A stretch of 64,000 nt of DNA from Prunus persica (Eukaryota > Streptophyta > Magnoliopsida > Rosales > Rosaceae), in assembly GCF_000346465.2 (NCBI RefSeq), contig NC_034012.1:9966294-10030293 (forward strand), in the 5' to 3' direction. The notes beneath the pieces are model-generated. The model was not told where the DNA came from. It saw only the letters and a program-made list of their open reading frames with translations, and did no database searches. A program made the position numbers and the translations under genes. Every line of letters starts with the position of its first letter. Positions within the stretch are counted from its first letter, which is position 1. Below are positions 1 to 11,520 of this stretch, one piece after another.

Positions 1-103
1 GATCATATGCAAGTCACACATAAAATTTCACACGCAATGACCTCCCACATATAAATTAGCTTTGTTGTGCTAGAAAGTTGACTTTTATTCGAGCAGAGTT
101 CTT
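1..103. other. Left flank of copia-1
   Basis: No gene is visible here. The last five bases (99-103, TTCTT) are the left target-site duplication of copia-1 and are repeated at 4867-4871. Confidence 0.6.
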
Positions 104-281
104 TAAAGAGAGTAGTTAGCTGATTAGATTAGTTTGTTATTAGTTACTATTGTAAGTAATTAGTTAGAGCTGTTGTAACAGCCTGTACAGATGGCTTTAT
201 CTATTGTATAGAGTAGACAGGTGTTATATACTCTTCTGTAATCTTTTCTCAATTAATTAATGAGAATCATAAATTCCTTTA
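104..281 (+). repeat. copia-1 5' LTR
   Basis: This 178-bp LTR matches 4691-4866. It begins TAAAG and ends CTTTA. It is followed directly by the TGGTATCA primer-binding site at 282. Confidence 0.92.
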
Positions 282-402
282 TGGTATCATACGCCTATTC
301 GATCCTCTCTCCCTTTTCTTCCAACCTGTGATTTTCTCACCAACCAAACAGTGCTTTTCTCATCAACCAAACAGTTTCTTCCGCTCTGATTCTCTTATTT
401 CC

Positions 403-3400
403 ATGGCTTCTGAGACCAATTCTTCTTCTTCTGTGCCTTCTGTCTCTCTCACATCGTCTTCAATCCCTGCTTTTGCGACTGTTACTGTTCAAAACATCAC
501 AGGCATGGTTCCGATCAAGCTTCAAGCTGGCAATTATTTGCTGTGGAAGAATCTTTTTCTTCCTGTTCTTCGCAAATACAAGCTCCTTGGCCTTCTCATC
601 GGTGCTGATCTACGGCCGTCGAAGACAATTGTTAACAATGCTGATTGCATTGTTGATAATCCCACCTTCGATCTGTGGTATGATAAGGATCAATCACTCA
701 TGATCTGGATCATCTCCACTCTCTTGACGGATTTGCTATCTCATACGGTTGGCATTGAGTATTCTCGTGATCTCTGGGAGATGTTGGAAAAACGTTTTGC
801 TGAAGTCTCTCGTGCAAATGTTCATCATCTTCGTCAGCGTCTTCAGAATCTTGTCAAAGGGGATCTGTCTATGGTTTCCTATCTGCAACAGATGAAGGAA
901 ATTGCTGATGGCTTGGGCGATGCTGGTCATCCTCTAACTGATGATGATTTGGTGGCTTACATTCTTGTCGGTCTATCTGAAGAGTACGATTCCTTCGTCA
1001 CTTCTATTGAAACTCGTCGGGAAAAAGTTTCCTCTGATGAACTTCACAGTTACCTTCTCGGTCGTGAAGCTGCTCTTCTGAAGCGCAAACTCCAATCCAA
1101 TTCCTCTGGACCTACGGAACCGTTTCATGCTTATGTCGCCACTCCTCGTTCTTCACAGCACTTTTCTCTGTCACGTGGTTACAACAACTTTAACTCTCAA
1201 CATCGAGGTTTTCCTCCCACACGTGGTCTGCTTCCGTCACCGCCCTCCAATTTTGCCCCAAATTTTTCTTCTCCTCCACAATTTGGTGCGCAAGGGTTTC
1301 ACAGCCCCAATTTTTCTTGAAATTCAAGCCCTGGGGGTGGTAATTCCAATTTAGGAGGTTCTTCTTCATTCAATTCTGCTGGTTTTTCTTCTGGCCCTAT
1401 TCTTGTGTGTCAGTTTTGCAACAAGAAAGGTCATGCCGCTAACACTTGTCGCAAATTGGGCCGTCTGCTCAATGCTTCTGGCAGTTCTTCATCTTCTGGA
1501 CCATTTACTGGCTACTATGCTAATCCACAGTCTGCTGCTTCCTCTCCTTCTTGGATTGTTGACTCTGGCGCTACTGCTCATGTGACTGCTACCAATCAGC
1601 ACCTGCAGAATTCTTCTCCATGCACTGGCTCTGACTCTTTGCAAGTTGGTAATGTTCATTGCTTACCCATGTCTCACACTAGTTTTACCCACATACACAC
1701 TCCTTCTACTGTTTTTACTTTAAAGGATGTGTTACATGTTCCTTCTATTAAACACAATTTGTTATCGGCAAATAAGTTTCTTCGTGACAACTCTTGTTCA
1801 CTAACGCTCTATCCTGATTCCTTCACAATTAAGGACTTAGCTACGAAGAGGATGCTCTTCCAAGGTCTCAGTGAGGATGGTGTCTATCGACTTCCTGCTG
1901 GTCCTGCAGCTCCTTTTTCATCAAGCCCTTCAATTGCTTTTCTGGCTAATAAATGTGATATCCTCACTTGGCACAAGAGGTTGGGTCATCCTTAATTTTC
2001 TTTATTTCGCAAGATTGTTAGTGGCAATCATCTACCTGTTAGTGGTGACTTGTCTGAGTCCTTAATATGTTCTGATTGTATGGTTGGGAAAGCTCATAAG
2101 CTTCCTTTTGTTGGTTCTGCACATAAGTCCACCAAGCCTTTAGAGCTTGTGCATTCAGATGTCTGGGGTCCTAGTCCCACTGTTTCAGCTCTTGGTTATA
2201 AGTACTATGTTTTGTTTCTGGATGATTACACTAAATACGACTGGTTGTATCCTTTGAAATATAAATCAGATGTGCTTGCAACTTTTAAAGTGTTTAAGGC
2301 CAAGTTAGAAAACTTGTTGAACTCTAGGATCAAGATCTTGATGAGTGATTCAGGTGGTGAATACTTAAGTACTGCTTTCCAAGATTTTTTAAACACAGAA
2401 GGTATTGTGCATCAATTGAGTGTCCACACACCCCTGAACAGAATGGCAGTGCCGAACGCAAGCACAGGCATATTGTTGAGCTTGCTGGGACACTGTTTGC
2501 TTCTTCTTTCGTTCCACATCGCTTTTGGGTAGATGCTTTTCAAACTGCCTTGTATCTCATCAATTGGTTGCCCTTTACTTCTTCTACACAGTCTCCTTGG
2601 GAATTGTTGTTTAAACACACTCCAAATTATACTACTTTGAAAGTGTTTGGTTGTCTCTGTTTTCCTTGGTTACAACCATGTAGTTCCTCAAAGTTGGATC
2701 CTAAAAGCAGGCCTTGTGTCTTTCCTGGATATAGCTTAAATCATTCCGGTTATAGATGTCTGGATATTTCTACTGGCAAGCTTTTTATTTCCAGGCATGT
2801 TCTTTTTAATGAAACATCTTTTCCTTTTGCAACCCAAGCTCCCCCTATTTCATCTTCTCCTATCTCTGCTTCTTCAGTTCCTATTTCTCTTACTTTTTCT
2901 TTCCCGATTTCTCCTACTTCTCCTTCCTCTTCACAATCCCCTAGTTCCATTTCTCCTTCTTCTGAATCTGTTCATTCTTTACCTTCTCAAGAACAAATAC
3001 TTCCTTTTCTCCCTTCTCAGGAATCTGTAGTTCCTTCTTCTCCTAATTGTCATCCTATGGTTACTCGATCAAAAAGTGGAATTTTTAGGCCCAAGGCTCT
3101 CTCTGCAACTAAGCACCCTATTCCTACTTCTGTTCAGTCTACTGCTTTAATTCCTCCTACTCCTCAGACTTATAAGCAAGCAGCAACCCACAAAGTTTGG
3201 ATTGCTGCCATGGCCTCTGAAATTGCTGCTCTTCAAAAGACTTAGACATGGACCCTGATACCTCCCAATCCCTCTTATAATTTAGTGGGTTGTAAGTGGG
3301 TTTTTCGGACCAAGTTTAAATCTGATGGGTCTGTTGACAAGTTCAAAGCTCGTTTGGTTGCTAAATGGTACAATCAACAGGAAGGTATTGATTTTCATGA

Positions 3401-4706
3401 AACTTTTAGCCCCGTGGCAAAACCTGTTACTATTCGTCTTTTGTTATCCTTAGCTGTGCAATATGATTGGTTCCTCAATCAACTTGATGTCAGTAGTGCT
3501 TTTCTGCATGGGTTCTTAAAGGAATCTGTGTATATGAGCCAACCACCAGGTTTTCATGATCCCTCCAACCCTGATTTTGTTTGCAAGTTGAATAGGAGTT
3601 TATATGGTCTTAAGCAGGCGCCTCGGGCTTGGTATGAGGAGCTCTTTAAAGCACTTATTTCTCTGGGTTTCAGATCATCACAAGCTGATTCCTCATTGTT
3701 TGTTAAGGGTGGCTCTTCTTTAATCCTAGTTTTGGTTTATGTCGATGACATTATTGTGACTGGGAACAATAATGCAGCCTGTCAAGCTCTTATTCAGCAA
3801 CTTAGTGAAAAATTTCCTGTCAAAGACTTGGGCCCTTTGCATTTTTTCCTTGGGTTAGAGGTTAAACGCACTGCTTCTGGTTTATTCTTGTCTCAGACTA
3901 AATATGCTTGTGATCTTCTCCAGCGAACTGATTTTCTTGGTACCAAACCATGTGCCACTCCCTTGGGGTCCTACAAATTAGACAATTCTGGAATGTTGCT
4001 TTCTGATCCTACTTTCTATAGATCTACCGTTGGTGCTCTTCAATACTTGACATGGGCACGGCCTGATTTGTCCTTTGCTGTAAATTTGGTATGTCAGCAT
4101 CTTCACCAACCTCGCACTAATCATTTGGGTGCTGTAAAGAGAATCCTTAGATATCTTAAAGGTTCTCTTGATATGGGAATCTGTTTTCGCAAAGGCCCCC
4201 TTGTTATGCAGGCCTATTCTGATGCAGATTGGGCAGGATGCCCCTTGGATCGTCGGTCTACTAGTGGTTGATGTGTTTTTCTCGGTTCAAATTTAATTTC
4301 TTGGTCTGCCAAGAAGCAACCTACAGTTTCTCGCAGTTCTACTGAATCTGAGTACAGTGGTATTGCCATGACTGTTGCTGAACTTGTTTACATTGCTAAG
4401 CTGTTTAAAGATATTAGTTTTCAGCTTCTTTCTGCTCCGTTACTTTGGTGTGATAATCAATCTGCCCTTCATTTGGCTTCTAATCCTGTTTTTAGTGCTC
4501 GCACAAAACATGTTGAGGTTGATTATCATTTCATCAGGGAGTTGGTTCAGCATGGTATTCTTCATTTACGGTTTGTTGCCACTACTAATCAGCTCGCAGA
4601 TATCTTTACAAAGTCTCTTCCTTCTGCCCGACATGCTTATCTTCGTTCCAAGCTTACAGTGTGCAATCCCTACTTCAGCTTGCGGGGGGCTAAAGAGAGT
4701 AATTAG
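403..4706 (+). pseudogene. copia-1 gag-pol polyprotein, broken
   Basis: This region would encode the whole polyprotein. The start at 403 (MASETNSSS) is preferred over an in-frame ATG at 328 because the serine-rich start suits copia gag. Visible parts are: UBN2-type gag (about 500-1150); a CX2CX4HX4C zinc knuckle near 1408-1450 (CQFCNKKGHAANTC); protease motif DSGATAH near 1560; the integrase region with HSDVWGPSP near 2152; RT with YVDDII near 3740; and RNase H with SDADWAG near 4220. The frame is broken by TGA at 1318, TAA at 1993, a one-base loss near 2420 that shifts the frame, TAG at 3243 and TGA at 4269. Catalytic motifs on either side of the breaks are still present, so the decay is fairly recent. 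No functional product is expected. Confidence 0.93.
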
Positions 4707-4866
4707 CTGATTAGATTAGTTTGTTATTAGTTACTCTTGTAAGTAATTAGTTAGAGCTGTTGTAACAGCCTGTACAGGTGGCTTTATCTATTGTATAGAG
4801 TAGACAGGTGTTATATACTCCTGTAATCTTTTCTCAATTAATTAATGAGAATCATAAATTCCTTTA
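4691..4866 (+). repeat. copia-1 3' LTR
   Basis: This 176-bp LTR matches 104-281. It follows a G-rich polypurine tract and is followed by TSD TTCTT. Confidence 0.92.
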
Positions 4867-4904
4867 TTCTTGACTTAATTTCTTCCTATAGCATGCGTAT
4901 GTTT

Positions 4905-4965
4905 CACTAAGGCTATATTATTCGTCTATATTAGCCGCCAAGTATGGGATTACAAATCTTGGTGA
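4905..4965. repeat. Dispersed local duplicate, shared with 62460-62515
   Basis: About 55 bases (from TTCGTCTATATTAGCCGCC) recur almost unchanged near 62466-62512. It is one of many short blocks showing that both ends of the window share duplicated intergenic DNA. No coding sense was recognised. Confidence 0.7.
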
Positions 4966-5104
4966 TTCCTATAGCATGGTTTTGATCACTTTTACATACT
5001 AAATTTTAGATAGATTGATATCTTCGACGTTTCAACAAGTACCTGCAATTGTATCATATACATCAATTATTAGTGTTGCCTGAAATTTATATTTGATGAT
5101 GAAA

Positions 5105-5285
5105 ATTTAATTCTGTGTATTTGCTTCTGGGGTGCATTGCCCTCCCCACCCCAGTTCACAAAGAAAAAAATGACACTGTTTGTCTCTAGAATTCGATGAT
5201 GAAAATTTTCCTCTTAGGCAGTCAATATTAGCCTTGGAAGTTCGCATAATTGCTTTTTGAATGCTGGGTATACCCATAACTAATC
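5105..5285 (+). pseudogene. MORF-locus intron fragment, left part
   Basis: This block is near-identical to 45527-45680. In that copy it runs straight into the intron sequence that precedes a MORF exon. Here it is separated from its continuation (6098 onward) by the CACTA-like insertion. A third, partial copy lies at 35784-35890. It is best read as an intron or upstream segment of the duplicated MORF gene. Confidence 0.6.
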
Positions 5286-6097
5286 CTACGTTGAAGTCCA
5301 ATTCTATACTTTATAAGACTCAACAAACCCTAACCTAGGCTGATTTCGATTGAATTCAATCAAAATCAAATTAGAAATACACATAAAATCTAGATTCAAT
5401 TAATACAATTAAATCAGACATGCAAATGGAAACCAAATTCAATCAAATATAATCAAACAACATAGAATCTACAAAAATAACCCCAATAAAATCAAGATAA
5501 GCAAATCTAGAATCCAAATCAACTCTAAAGCTATAAGAAAACTCATAATCAAGCATTGGGGGTTAGGGCTTTAGAGAATCGCACCTTTGGAATGTCACTG
5601 AGAATTCAGCTTTGAAGCAATAGGGCTCCAGCAATAGTCTTCTCCCGAAAGAGGAATTGGAGCTCTTGATTAACGACACGCAGAGAGAGAATCCAGAAAT
5701 TGTGAGAGAGAGATGGAGAGAGAAGTGAAGAGAACATTCATGTATGAATGAAAAATAAAACGAGGGAAATTATGTTTTTAGCGGATTGCAATTATATCGG
5801 AGGTTTTCGGCAAAAAAAAAAAAATATTTGAATTACAAATTACTACATACTCAGTCGCACGCTGTAATATATATATATATATATAACACGGCTTATATTC
5901 AATCACGTCGTTAAAAGACACAAAAATTACCTTTTTTAAGGCGCGTGTTTCATATGCTGTAAATATTAATTATTAACGGCACGCTTTACTATCTTTGTAA
6001 GGCGTGCTTTGTCATATGCCGTAAATGTCAATTATTAACGACTCACACAAAAAATGTGCTGTAAATATCAAGTTGTAAAAGCTTCAATTTCGTAGTG
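5286..6097. mobile_element. CACTA (En/Spm)-like element remnant, right terminus identified
   Basis: The right end reads ...TTCGTAGTG, so on the other strand the element begins CACTACGAAATTG, the terminal signature of CACTA transposons. Inside it are repeated sub-terminal motifs such as AAGGCGTGCTTTG and GGCATATG/GCCGTAAAT spaced over about 200 bases, also typical of the family. The insertion interrupts MORF-locus DNA that is continuous in the copy at 45.5-45.9 kb. No matching CACTA end was found on the left, so that boundary is approximate and the element may be truncated. No transposase ORF is present. It includes a short (TA)n run near 5870-5885. Confidence 0.65.
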
Positions 6098-6512
6098 GTA
6101 TGATAATAATTGCCTTTTTAATACTGATATTATAGTACTCTTAAACTGCTATTCTGTTGTACATTGTCTACCTGTTTATTTGTTTGTTTTCAATTAGTTT
6201 TTCGGCAATCAAGTATTCATTTATACATGATTGTCTACTTTCTTGTTATTTTTTGTTTTGGCAGGAGAACCTTTTATTACTGGTGAAACAGTACCATAAG
6301 ATCCCAAGTACCATGAGGAATGGATAAGAAAGAATAGCCGAGCAAACGAGAGAAACAGACGCAATGACAGACCTTGAAATTATGACAGATCAAGGAACTT
6401 TGATAGGAGGAGGGAAAATATGCAGAACCGAGATTTTCAGAACAGGGGTCAGCCTCCTGTGCCTAATCAAGCTGGGCAAAATCCTGGGCCTAACATGCCT
6501 GGACCTGCCAAC

Positions 6513-8873
6513 TGTAACACCCCGACCCCGAATTTTCCCAAATTTTACCCTTATTTAATTATTTAATTATTTAAGGGTATTTTAGTCATATTTTTAACCG
6601 GAGAGAGTTTGGGACCGCGACTTATATTTTTGGATAGGTCGTACTGAGACGAGTTCATGGACACTGAGTGGGCTCGAATCGGAGTTGTAACGAGAGAGAT
6701 ATGGTCAAAAGAAGCCCAGTGGCATAATCGTAAATATTTCGAAATGGGATTTTTTTATAAAATCAGATTTTTTTCTCTCTCTCTCTCTCTCTCCCGCGCG
6801 ACCTCTCTCTCTCCCGTTTGCTGCCGTCGCCTTCCAAGAGGCGCCGGCGCCGCCACAGGGCACCACCGGCCACGGGACTGGTGGCGTTCGAACCGCCGCC
6901 GTCCCTCCTTCCTTCCCCGACCGTTCCCCACCGGCGACGCGGCCTGTGCTGGCCGGAAAATGCAGAAAAAACGCCGGGAAGTCGTCGAAACTTCAACGCC
7001 GTCGATCTCCCTCCTCCGGCCACCAATTCCGTCGATCCAGGTATGGATTTTGAACCTCTCGAGCTGTTCTAGCTGCCTGTTGGTTGGGTTTTGATCGATT
7101 CGATCTCTAGATCACTCGATTTTCGAATTGAAAATCGGCCGAAACTTCGGCCGCCGTGATCGGCCATTTTCGGCCACTTTTTGGGGTAGGTTCAAGAACA
7201 AAAGTGGCTCCAAATAGGGTGTTATACCTAGGGTCGGAGTTTGGAGCCGTGGTTTTGAGATTTTCCAGCGAAGCGTTATCGCTTTGGGCACCCACGCGCT
7301 GTCGGCGCGTGCGGTGGCGCGTGGGCACTGTATAAAAAGTAGCGATGTGTTCCGATGAGATCCTTAGGTTGTCACGAGTGCGTAGGATTTTGCGGATCTC
7401 AATTCGGACGTCGTTTGACTATCGAACGGATATTCGCATATTGCGCGTTATCCGGGTTCGATAGGTTGGGACCGTTGGATGGTCCCAAATTTAATATATA
7501 TTGATTTAGGTATTTCTAGGATCGTGTAGGAATTCACGGATCTTGAATCGGAGCCCGGATGTTCCGAATAATAATTTTAAGTTTATATTTTATATTAACC
7601 GTCAGATCGTGCGATCGTGAGCAATCCGACCGTCCGATCTGAACCAAACTTGCAGGACAAGTGTCCTATACCTGGTAGAACCCATAGGGACTTCCGGATC
7701 GGAAATTGGAGGTCGTGGGTTTTGCAGGTCCGGTTGACCAGGGTTAGAGTAGTTTGACCCTTGGTTGACCGTGAGTCTCCCGGAGTAATCTCACCTTTCT
7801 AGGGGGGATTATCGGGTGCTAGACCATTGTGGAGGGTTACACAATATAAGAATTAATTTATATAATTGTGGAGGGTCACATAATCTCTCCCGTTTAGAAT
7901 GTCAGTTTGGAGTGCTATACGCACTACTTTAGGTACCTCCCCGGATGTTGGATTCACTACATGCACCACCAAGTGAAAGTTAGGTCCCACGTGGCGTAGG
8001 TTATCCGGCGTTGGGACAGACCCCATACGTGGCGTTGGTTGTACCGGCGTATGGGGAGATTCGTAATATGATGTTCAGGTCTCACGTGGCGTAGGTTATC
8101 CGGCGTTGAGACAGGCCCCGTACGTGGCGTTGGTTGTACCGGCGTACGGGGAGATTATGTGATATTGTGTAAGGTCGCACGTGGCGTAGGTTATCCGGCG
8201 TGTCGACAGACCCCATACGTGGCGTTGGTTGTACCGGCGTATGGGGAGATTTGTGATATGATATTGAGGTCCCGCGTGGTGTAGGTTATCCGGCGTTGGG
8301 ACAGGCCCCATACGTGGCGTTGGTTGTACCGGCATATGGGGAGGTATTATGATAGTATGGCATGGTCGCACGTGGCGTAGGTTATCCGGCGTGTTGACAG
8401 GCCCCATACGTGGCGTTGGTTGTACCGGCGTATGGGGAGAATATGCGAAATACAGAAAAATGAAATAAGGTATCGCCCAAGTGTGGGATTGGGTTTTAGG
8501 GAAGAACTACGTGTGGCTTGATCCCTCAAGGAGGGTACGTAGGCAGCCTAAGGTTATTAGGTGCAGCCGCAGACTAAATGTGAGTCATACTTGGTATTTG
8601 AATGGTCTGGTAGTTGAATAGGAATTATTGAAAGGCCGAAGGCCATTTGTGTGAATTGCATGAAATTATATTGTGCATGCTGCCATTTGGGAATATTAAA
8701 TGCGTTTTTATGCAGGTTGAAATTTTGGGAAATGTCCAAATTATAGGGGAGACTCCGTCGAAATTTCGGCAGGAAGTCTCGGTTTTTAGTGAGTGGGCCT
8801 GACATCGGGGTGATGTCAGGAGTTCCAAAGGGTTCGTCTCAGATTTTGAGAAAATTCGGGGCGGGTCCTTAAA
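6513..8873 (+). mobile_element. Solo LTR, 2.36 kb, inserted in the MORF exon
   Basis: The block is flanked by a perfect 5-bp duplication CCAAC (6508-6512 and 8874-8878), and removing it rejoins the MORF reading frame. It starts TGTAACACCCCGACCCCG, and its last 26 bases form an imperfect inverted repeat with the start. It carries no gag or pol, and short ORFs in it lack domains. A (CT)n tract lies at 6774-6793, a possible TATA box near 7330 (TATAAAAAG) and a 95-bp tandem array at 7985-8445. A truncated inverted copy lies at 24375-26035. A 5-bp TSD with no internal region fits a solo LTR, probably from a gypsy-type element. The right end reads CTTAAA instead of CA, which leaves the class slightly uncertain. 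Confidence 0.8.
7985..8445 (+). repeat. 95-bp tandem array with G-box cores
   Basis: About five units of roughly 94-95 bases each contain ACGTGGCGTAGGTTATCCGG followed by TACGTGGCGTTGGTTGTACC. Several units include CACGTG, the core G-box bound by plant bZIP/bHLH factors. The inverted LTR copy at 24.4-26.0 kb keeps four units. Confidence 0.9.
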
Positions 8874-10336
8874 CCAACAACATGAGGACTCCCAACAATA
8901 TGGGCCCCTTGCCCCCCAACGCGGGTCCAATGCCTCCCCACAACACGAGGGGGCTAGAATGCAGAGGTTATTATGAGGAGGTTATGTGCGGAATGATAAC
9001 AACCATCAGTTTTAAATGAACGGTTCAGATTTAAGTAGGAAGTTTTTTTACAATCGGGTTAAAATTACCCATCACAAAATGAGCAACCCGGAACTTCTCT
9101 CTCATATCTCCTATTTTCTTTGAAACAGAGGTCCAAAGTCCTACGTCTGAAACTTCCTCTGGAGACAAACAAGAGCTGCCCCTTTCCAACTTCCAGAAGC
9201 CGAATTTGCTGCTCCAAAAAGAAAAAAAAACGAAGACACTCAGCTGTGGAGGACGTTGCTGAAGAAGAAGGAACAAGGGTTGAAACCCACAACTCAATTC
9301 TTTCACTGGTATGTGATTTTTCAGCCCTATTGCAAACCCTTTTATTCAAAAAATATTCTGTTTTGTTAAACCTCTGTGATTAATGTTGCAGAAAATGGTT
9401 CATCATTACCCATTACATCAACTATAACCTAAGATCTCTCTTATTCTGTAACCTCTTCCTCTTCTCCCTAGTCTCTTTCTCTTCCTTCTTCAAACCTCAC
9501 AGAAAATCCATTTCCATCGTAGAATCTCGCTTAATTCAATTTTCACTTAGTTATATCTTCAAACTAAGAGCTAATTTGAATCTTAAGGTTGAACCCCAAA
9601 TTCATAATCGAACCCTAGCCAAGGTGCGACTCGCCACCTCCGTCGTCGGCCTCCAAAACGAAGCCATAATCGTGACTCTCCACCTTCGTCGTCGACTTCC
9701 ACCACAAACCTCATCTTCGATCTTCACTGTGGTGAGTCCTAATATTGGTTTTACTTTTCTTTTTTTTTTTTGTTTGGGTTTCTGTTATTGATTGAGATTA
9801 TTGGGTGATTACTTTCACTATTTTGAATGAGACATTAACGGGTTTCTGTTGTGGTTTGTTTGTTGTTTCTGTGATTGAATGAAATTTACCAACTATTTCC
9901 TGTGGTTGTCAAGCTCTTGGACTTGGATACACTGTTTTGTGCTTATGATTTGTCTATGAAATCATGCATACATTGTTTTGTGATTAAGGCTTGGACTTGC
10001 AGACCTCCTTGAAAGTGGTGTATTCACTCTTTTGTGATTGTGATTTGTTTGTGAAATCACTTAGGTGATATATCAAATTAGGACTTCTGGCTTTTCTGAG
10101 CAACCTGTAAGAATACATATAAAACTCATAGATGCTCTCTGAAATAACAGTAATGTATGTTCTAACCTTTGAAACCAGTAGCACCAGCAACAAATGCAAG
10201 ATTCTCATTGTTTACTTCTTTTGAATGTGATTGGAGAGTTTGTAAGTTTTATGAGAATGCCAATATTTTAACATATTTTTGATACTGTAAAGTTGGCATA
10301 TGTTGGATCTTTATTTTCTCTATTGTTTTGGTGCAG

Positions 10337-10410
10337 TCTACAATCCTCAAGGTTGGTATCGTGCCAAGGTTGTGTTGGTGCCGTGAAACGGGTTCTTGGA
10401 AAGCTTGAAG
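10337..10410 (+). pseudogene. Captured exon of an ATX1/CCH-type copper chaperone
   Basis: A 74-base stretch is bounded by an acceptor (GGTGCAG) and a donor (GTTTGT). It translates in two frames as ILKVG and then CQGCVGAVKRVLGKLE. Together these match the N-terminal part of the heavy-metal-associated domain of plant Atx1-like copper chaperones, which carry Cu(I) through an MxCxxC site to P-type ATPases. The two cysteines of the site (CQGC) survive. A two-base loss just before them removes the Met/Ser codons and shifts the frame. No following exon was found, so only one exon of the parent gene was captured inside the TIR element. Confidence 0.75.
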
Positions 10411-10698
10411 GTTTGTTGATAACTCTTGCATTTATCTAGTTCCATTGTCTTGCTCTTCTTTTTCTCTGAGACTATGCTTCTTTAACTGTTTGAACAATGC
10501 CAAATGCACTATTGATGATTTCCTAATTTGTATTTTTGTTCGTCTGCCAAGACACACATTCACTTCACCCATGTTTATTACTTTTGAATTGCAATTGAGT
10601 GTATGAAATTGTGTGCATGAATATGAACTTTAATTTTACAATGGTACTGTCTTGTGAAAGTTTGCCATATGAAGAATTGGGTCATTTAGAAAAGCCAA

Positions 10699-11233
10699 CA
10701 ATCTATATGAATTTCAGCATTGGTTTTTGTTTTGAAATTGGTTTTAGTTGTGATTGAATGTTATGTTTTTGTTTCCACTGTGATTGAATGATTTGCTTCT
10801 AATATGCATTTTTGATCCATTTTATACAGATGGAAGATTGTCTTGTTTCAATTGGCGGCGTTCTTTTGGGTAGGAAATTGCTAACTTTCAGCTTAAATTC
10901 GGGTCTAAGAGGACATGTCTTGGAATTTTTCTTATACATATGAATTGTGTTAAAATTCTAGACCAAGAGGAGACGAAATTTTTTTGGAATTTTTTGGAAT
11001 TTTTCTTATACATATGTATATAATGTGCTCTCTTCAATTAATAATATAAATAAAAGTATTTTTCCATTGCATACACTTGCAAATATATACAAACAACATA
11101 TTCAAGACAGAAATTTCTCAAGTAAATTAAACTCAATTTCATTCCATGAGGACTAAATAATTACATGGTCTGTCTGACACACAAATAGTTCCTTAATTAC
11201 ATGTTTTTTTTCCTTATAACTATAGTACACTTC
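10699..11233 (+). repeat. 535-bp direct repeat, copy 1
   Basis: By eye this is identical to 11521-12055 with a constant 822-base offset. It includes a small exon-like stretch bounded by ATACAG and GTAGGA (about 10831-10869; would read MEDCLVSIGGVLL). The copies flank an N gap, so this may be a real tandem duplication or an assembly artefact. Confidence 0.9.
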
Positions 11234-11386
11234 CCGTATATCTATTTTTAAAAGTATGTTGGAATAAATTTATAGAGGGAGTATGAAGTTTGTGTATTGC
11301 CATTGTATAGCCTTTTATTGCTTGTGTATTGCTACTGTATTGCCATCGTATAGCCTTTTATTGCCTGTGTATTGCCCCCGTATATC

Positions 11387-11513
11387 NNNNNNNNNNNNNN
11401 NNNNNNNNNNNNNNNNNNNNNNNNNNNNNNNNNNNNNNNNNNNNNNNNNNNNNNNNNNNNNNNNNNNNNNNNNNNNNNNNNNNNNNNNNNNNNNNNNNNN
11501 NNNNNNNNNNNNN
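11387..11513. other. Assembly gap (127 N)
   Basis: This run of N lies between two apparently identical 535-bp copies. Just left of it is a short imperfect tandem repeat (11290-11386) containing TGTATTGCC and ATAGCCTTTTATTGC. Confidence 0.99.
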
Positions 11514-11520
11514 TTGCTAT

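Larger units (their letters stand above)
104..4866 (+). mobile_element. Ty1/copia LTR retrotransposon (copia-1), full length but decayed
   Basis: Two LTRs (104-281 and 4691-4866) flank one gag-pol region. A 5-bp target-site duplication TTCTT sits immediately outside (99-103, 4867-4871). The primer-binding site TGGTATCA starts at 282, matching the initiator-Met tRNA type used by plant copia elements, and a G-rich polypurine tract lies just before the 3' LTR (4683-4690). Domain order is gag, protease, integrase, RT, RNase H, which defines the copia superfamily. The LTR termini read TA...TA rather than TG...CA, with a TAAAG/CTTTA inverted repeat. The LTRs differ by about three substitutions and a 2-bp indel. 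Confidence 0.95.

Noticed and set aside
6657..7094. 145-codon plus-strand frame with Arg/Pro-rich translation
   Set aside because: It lies inside the solo LTR over a CT microsatellite and GC-rich leader; overlapping frames occur on both strands and there is no domain.
8096..8529. Repetitive open frames on the minus strand
   Set aside because: They are produced by the 95-bp tandem array; the repeated NAT-YG motif reflects the DNA repeat.
9031..9383. Overlapping ~90-codon frames on both strands
   Set aside because: They lie in the TIR element near its left end, mutually overlapping and without domain similarity.
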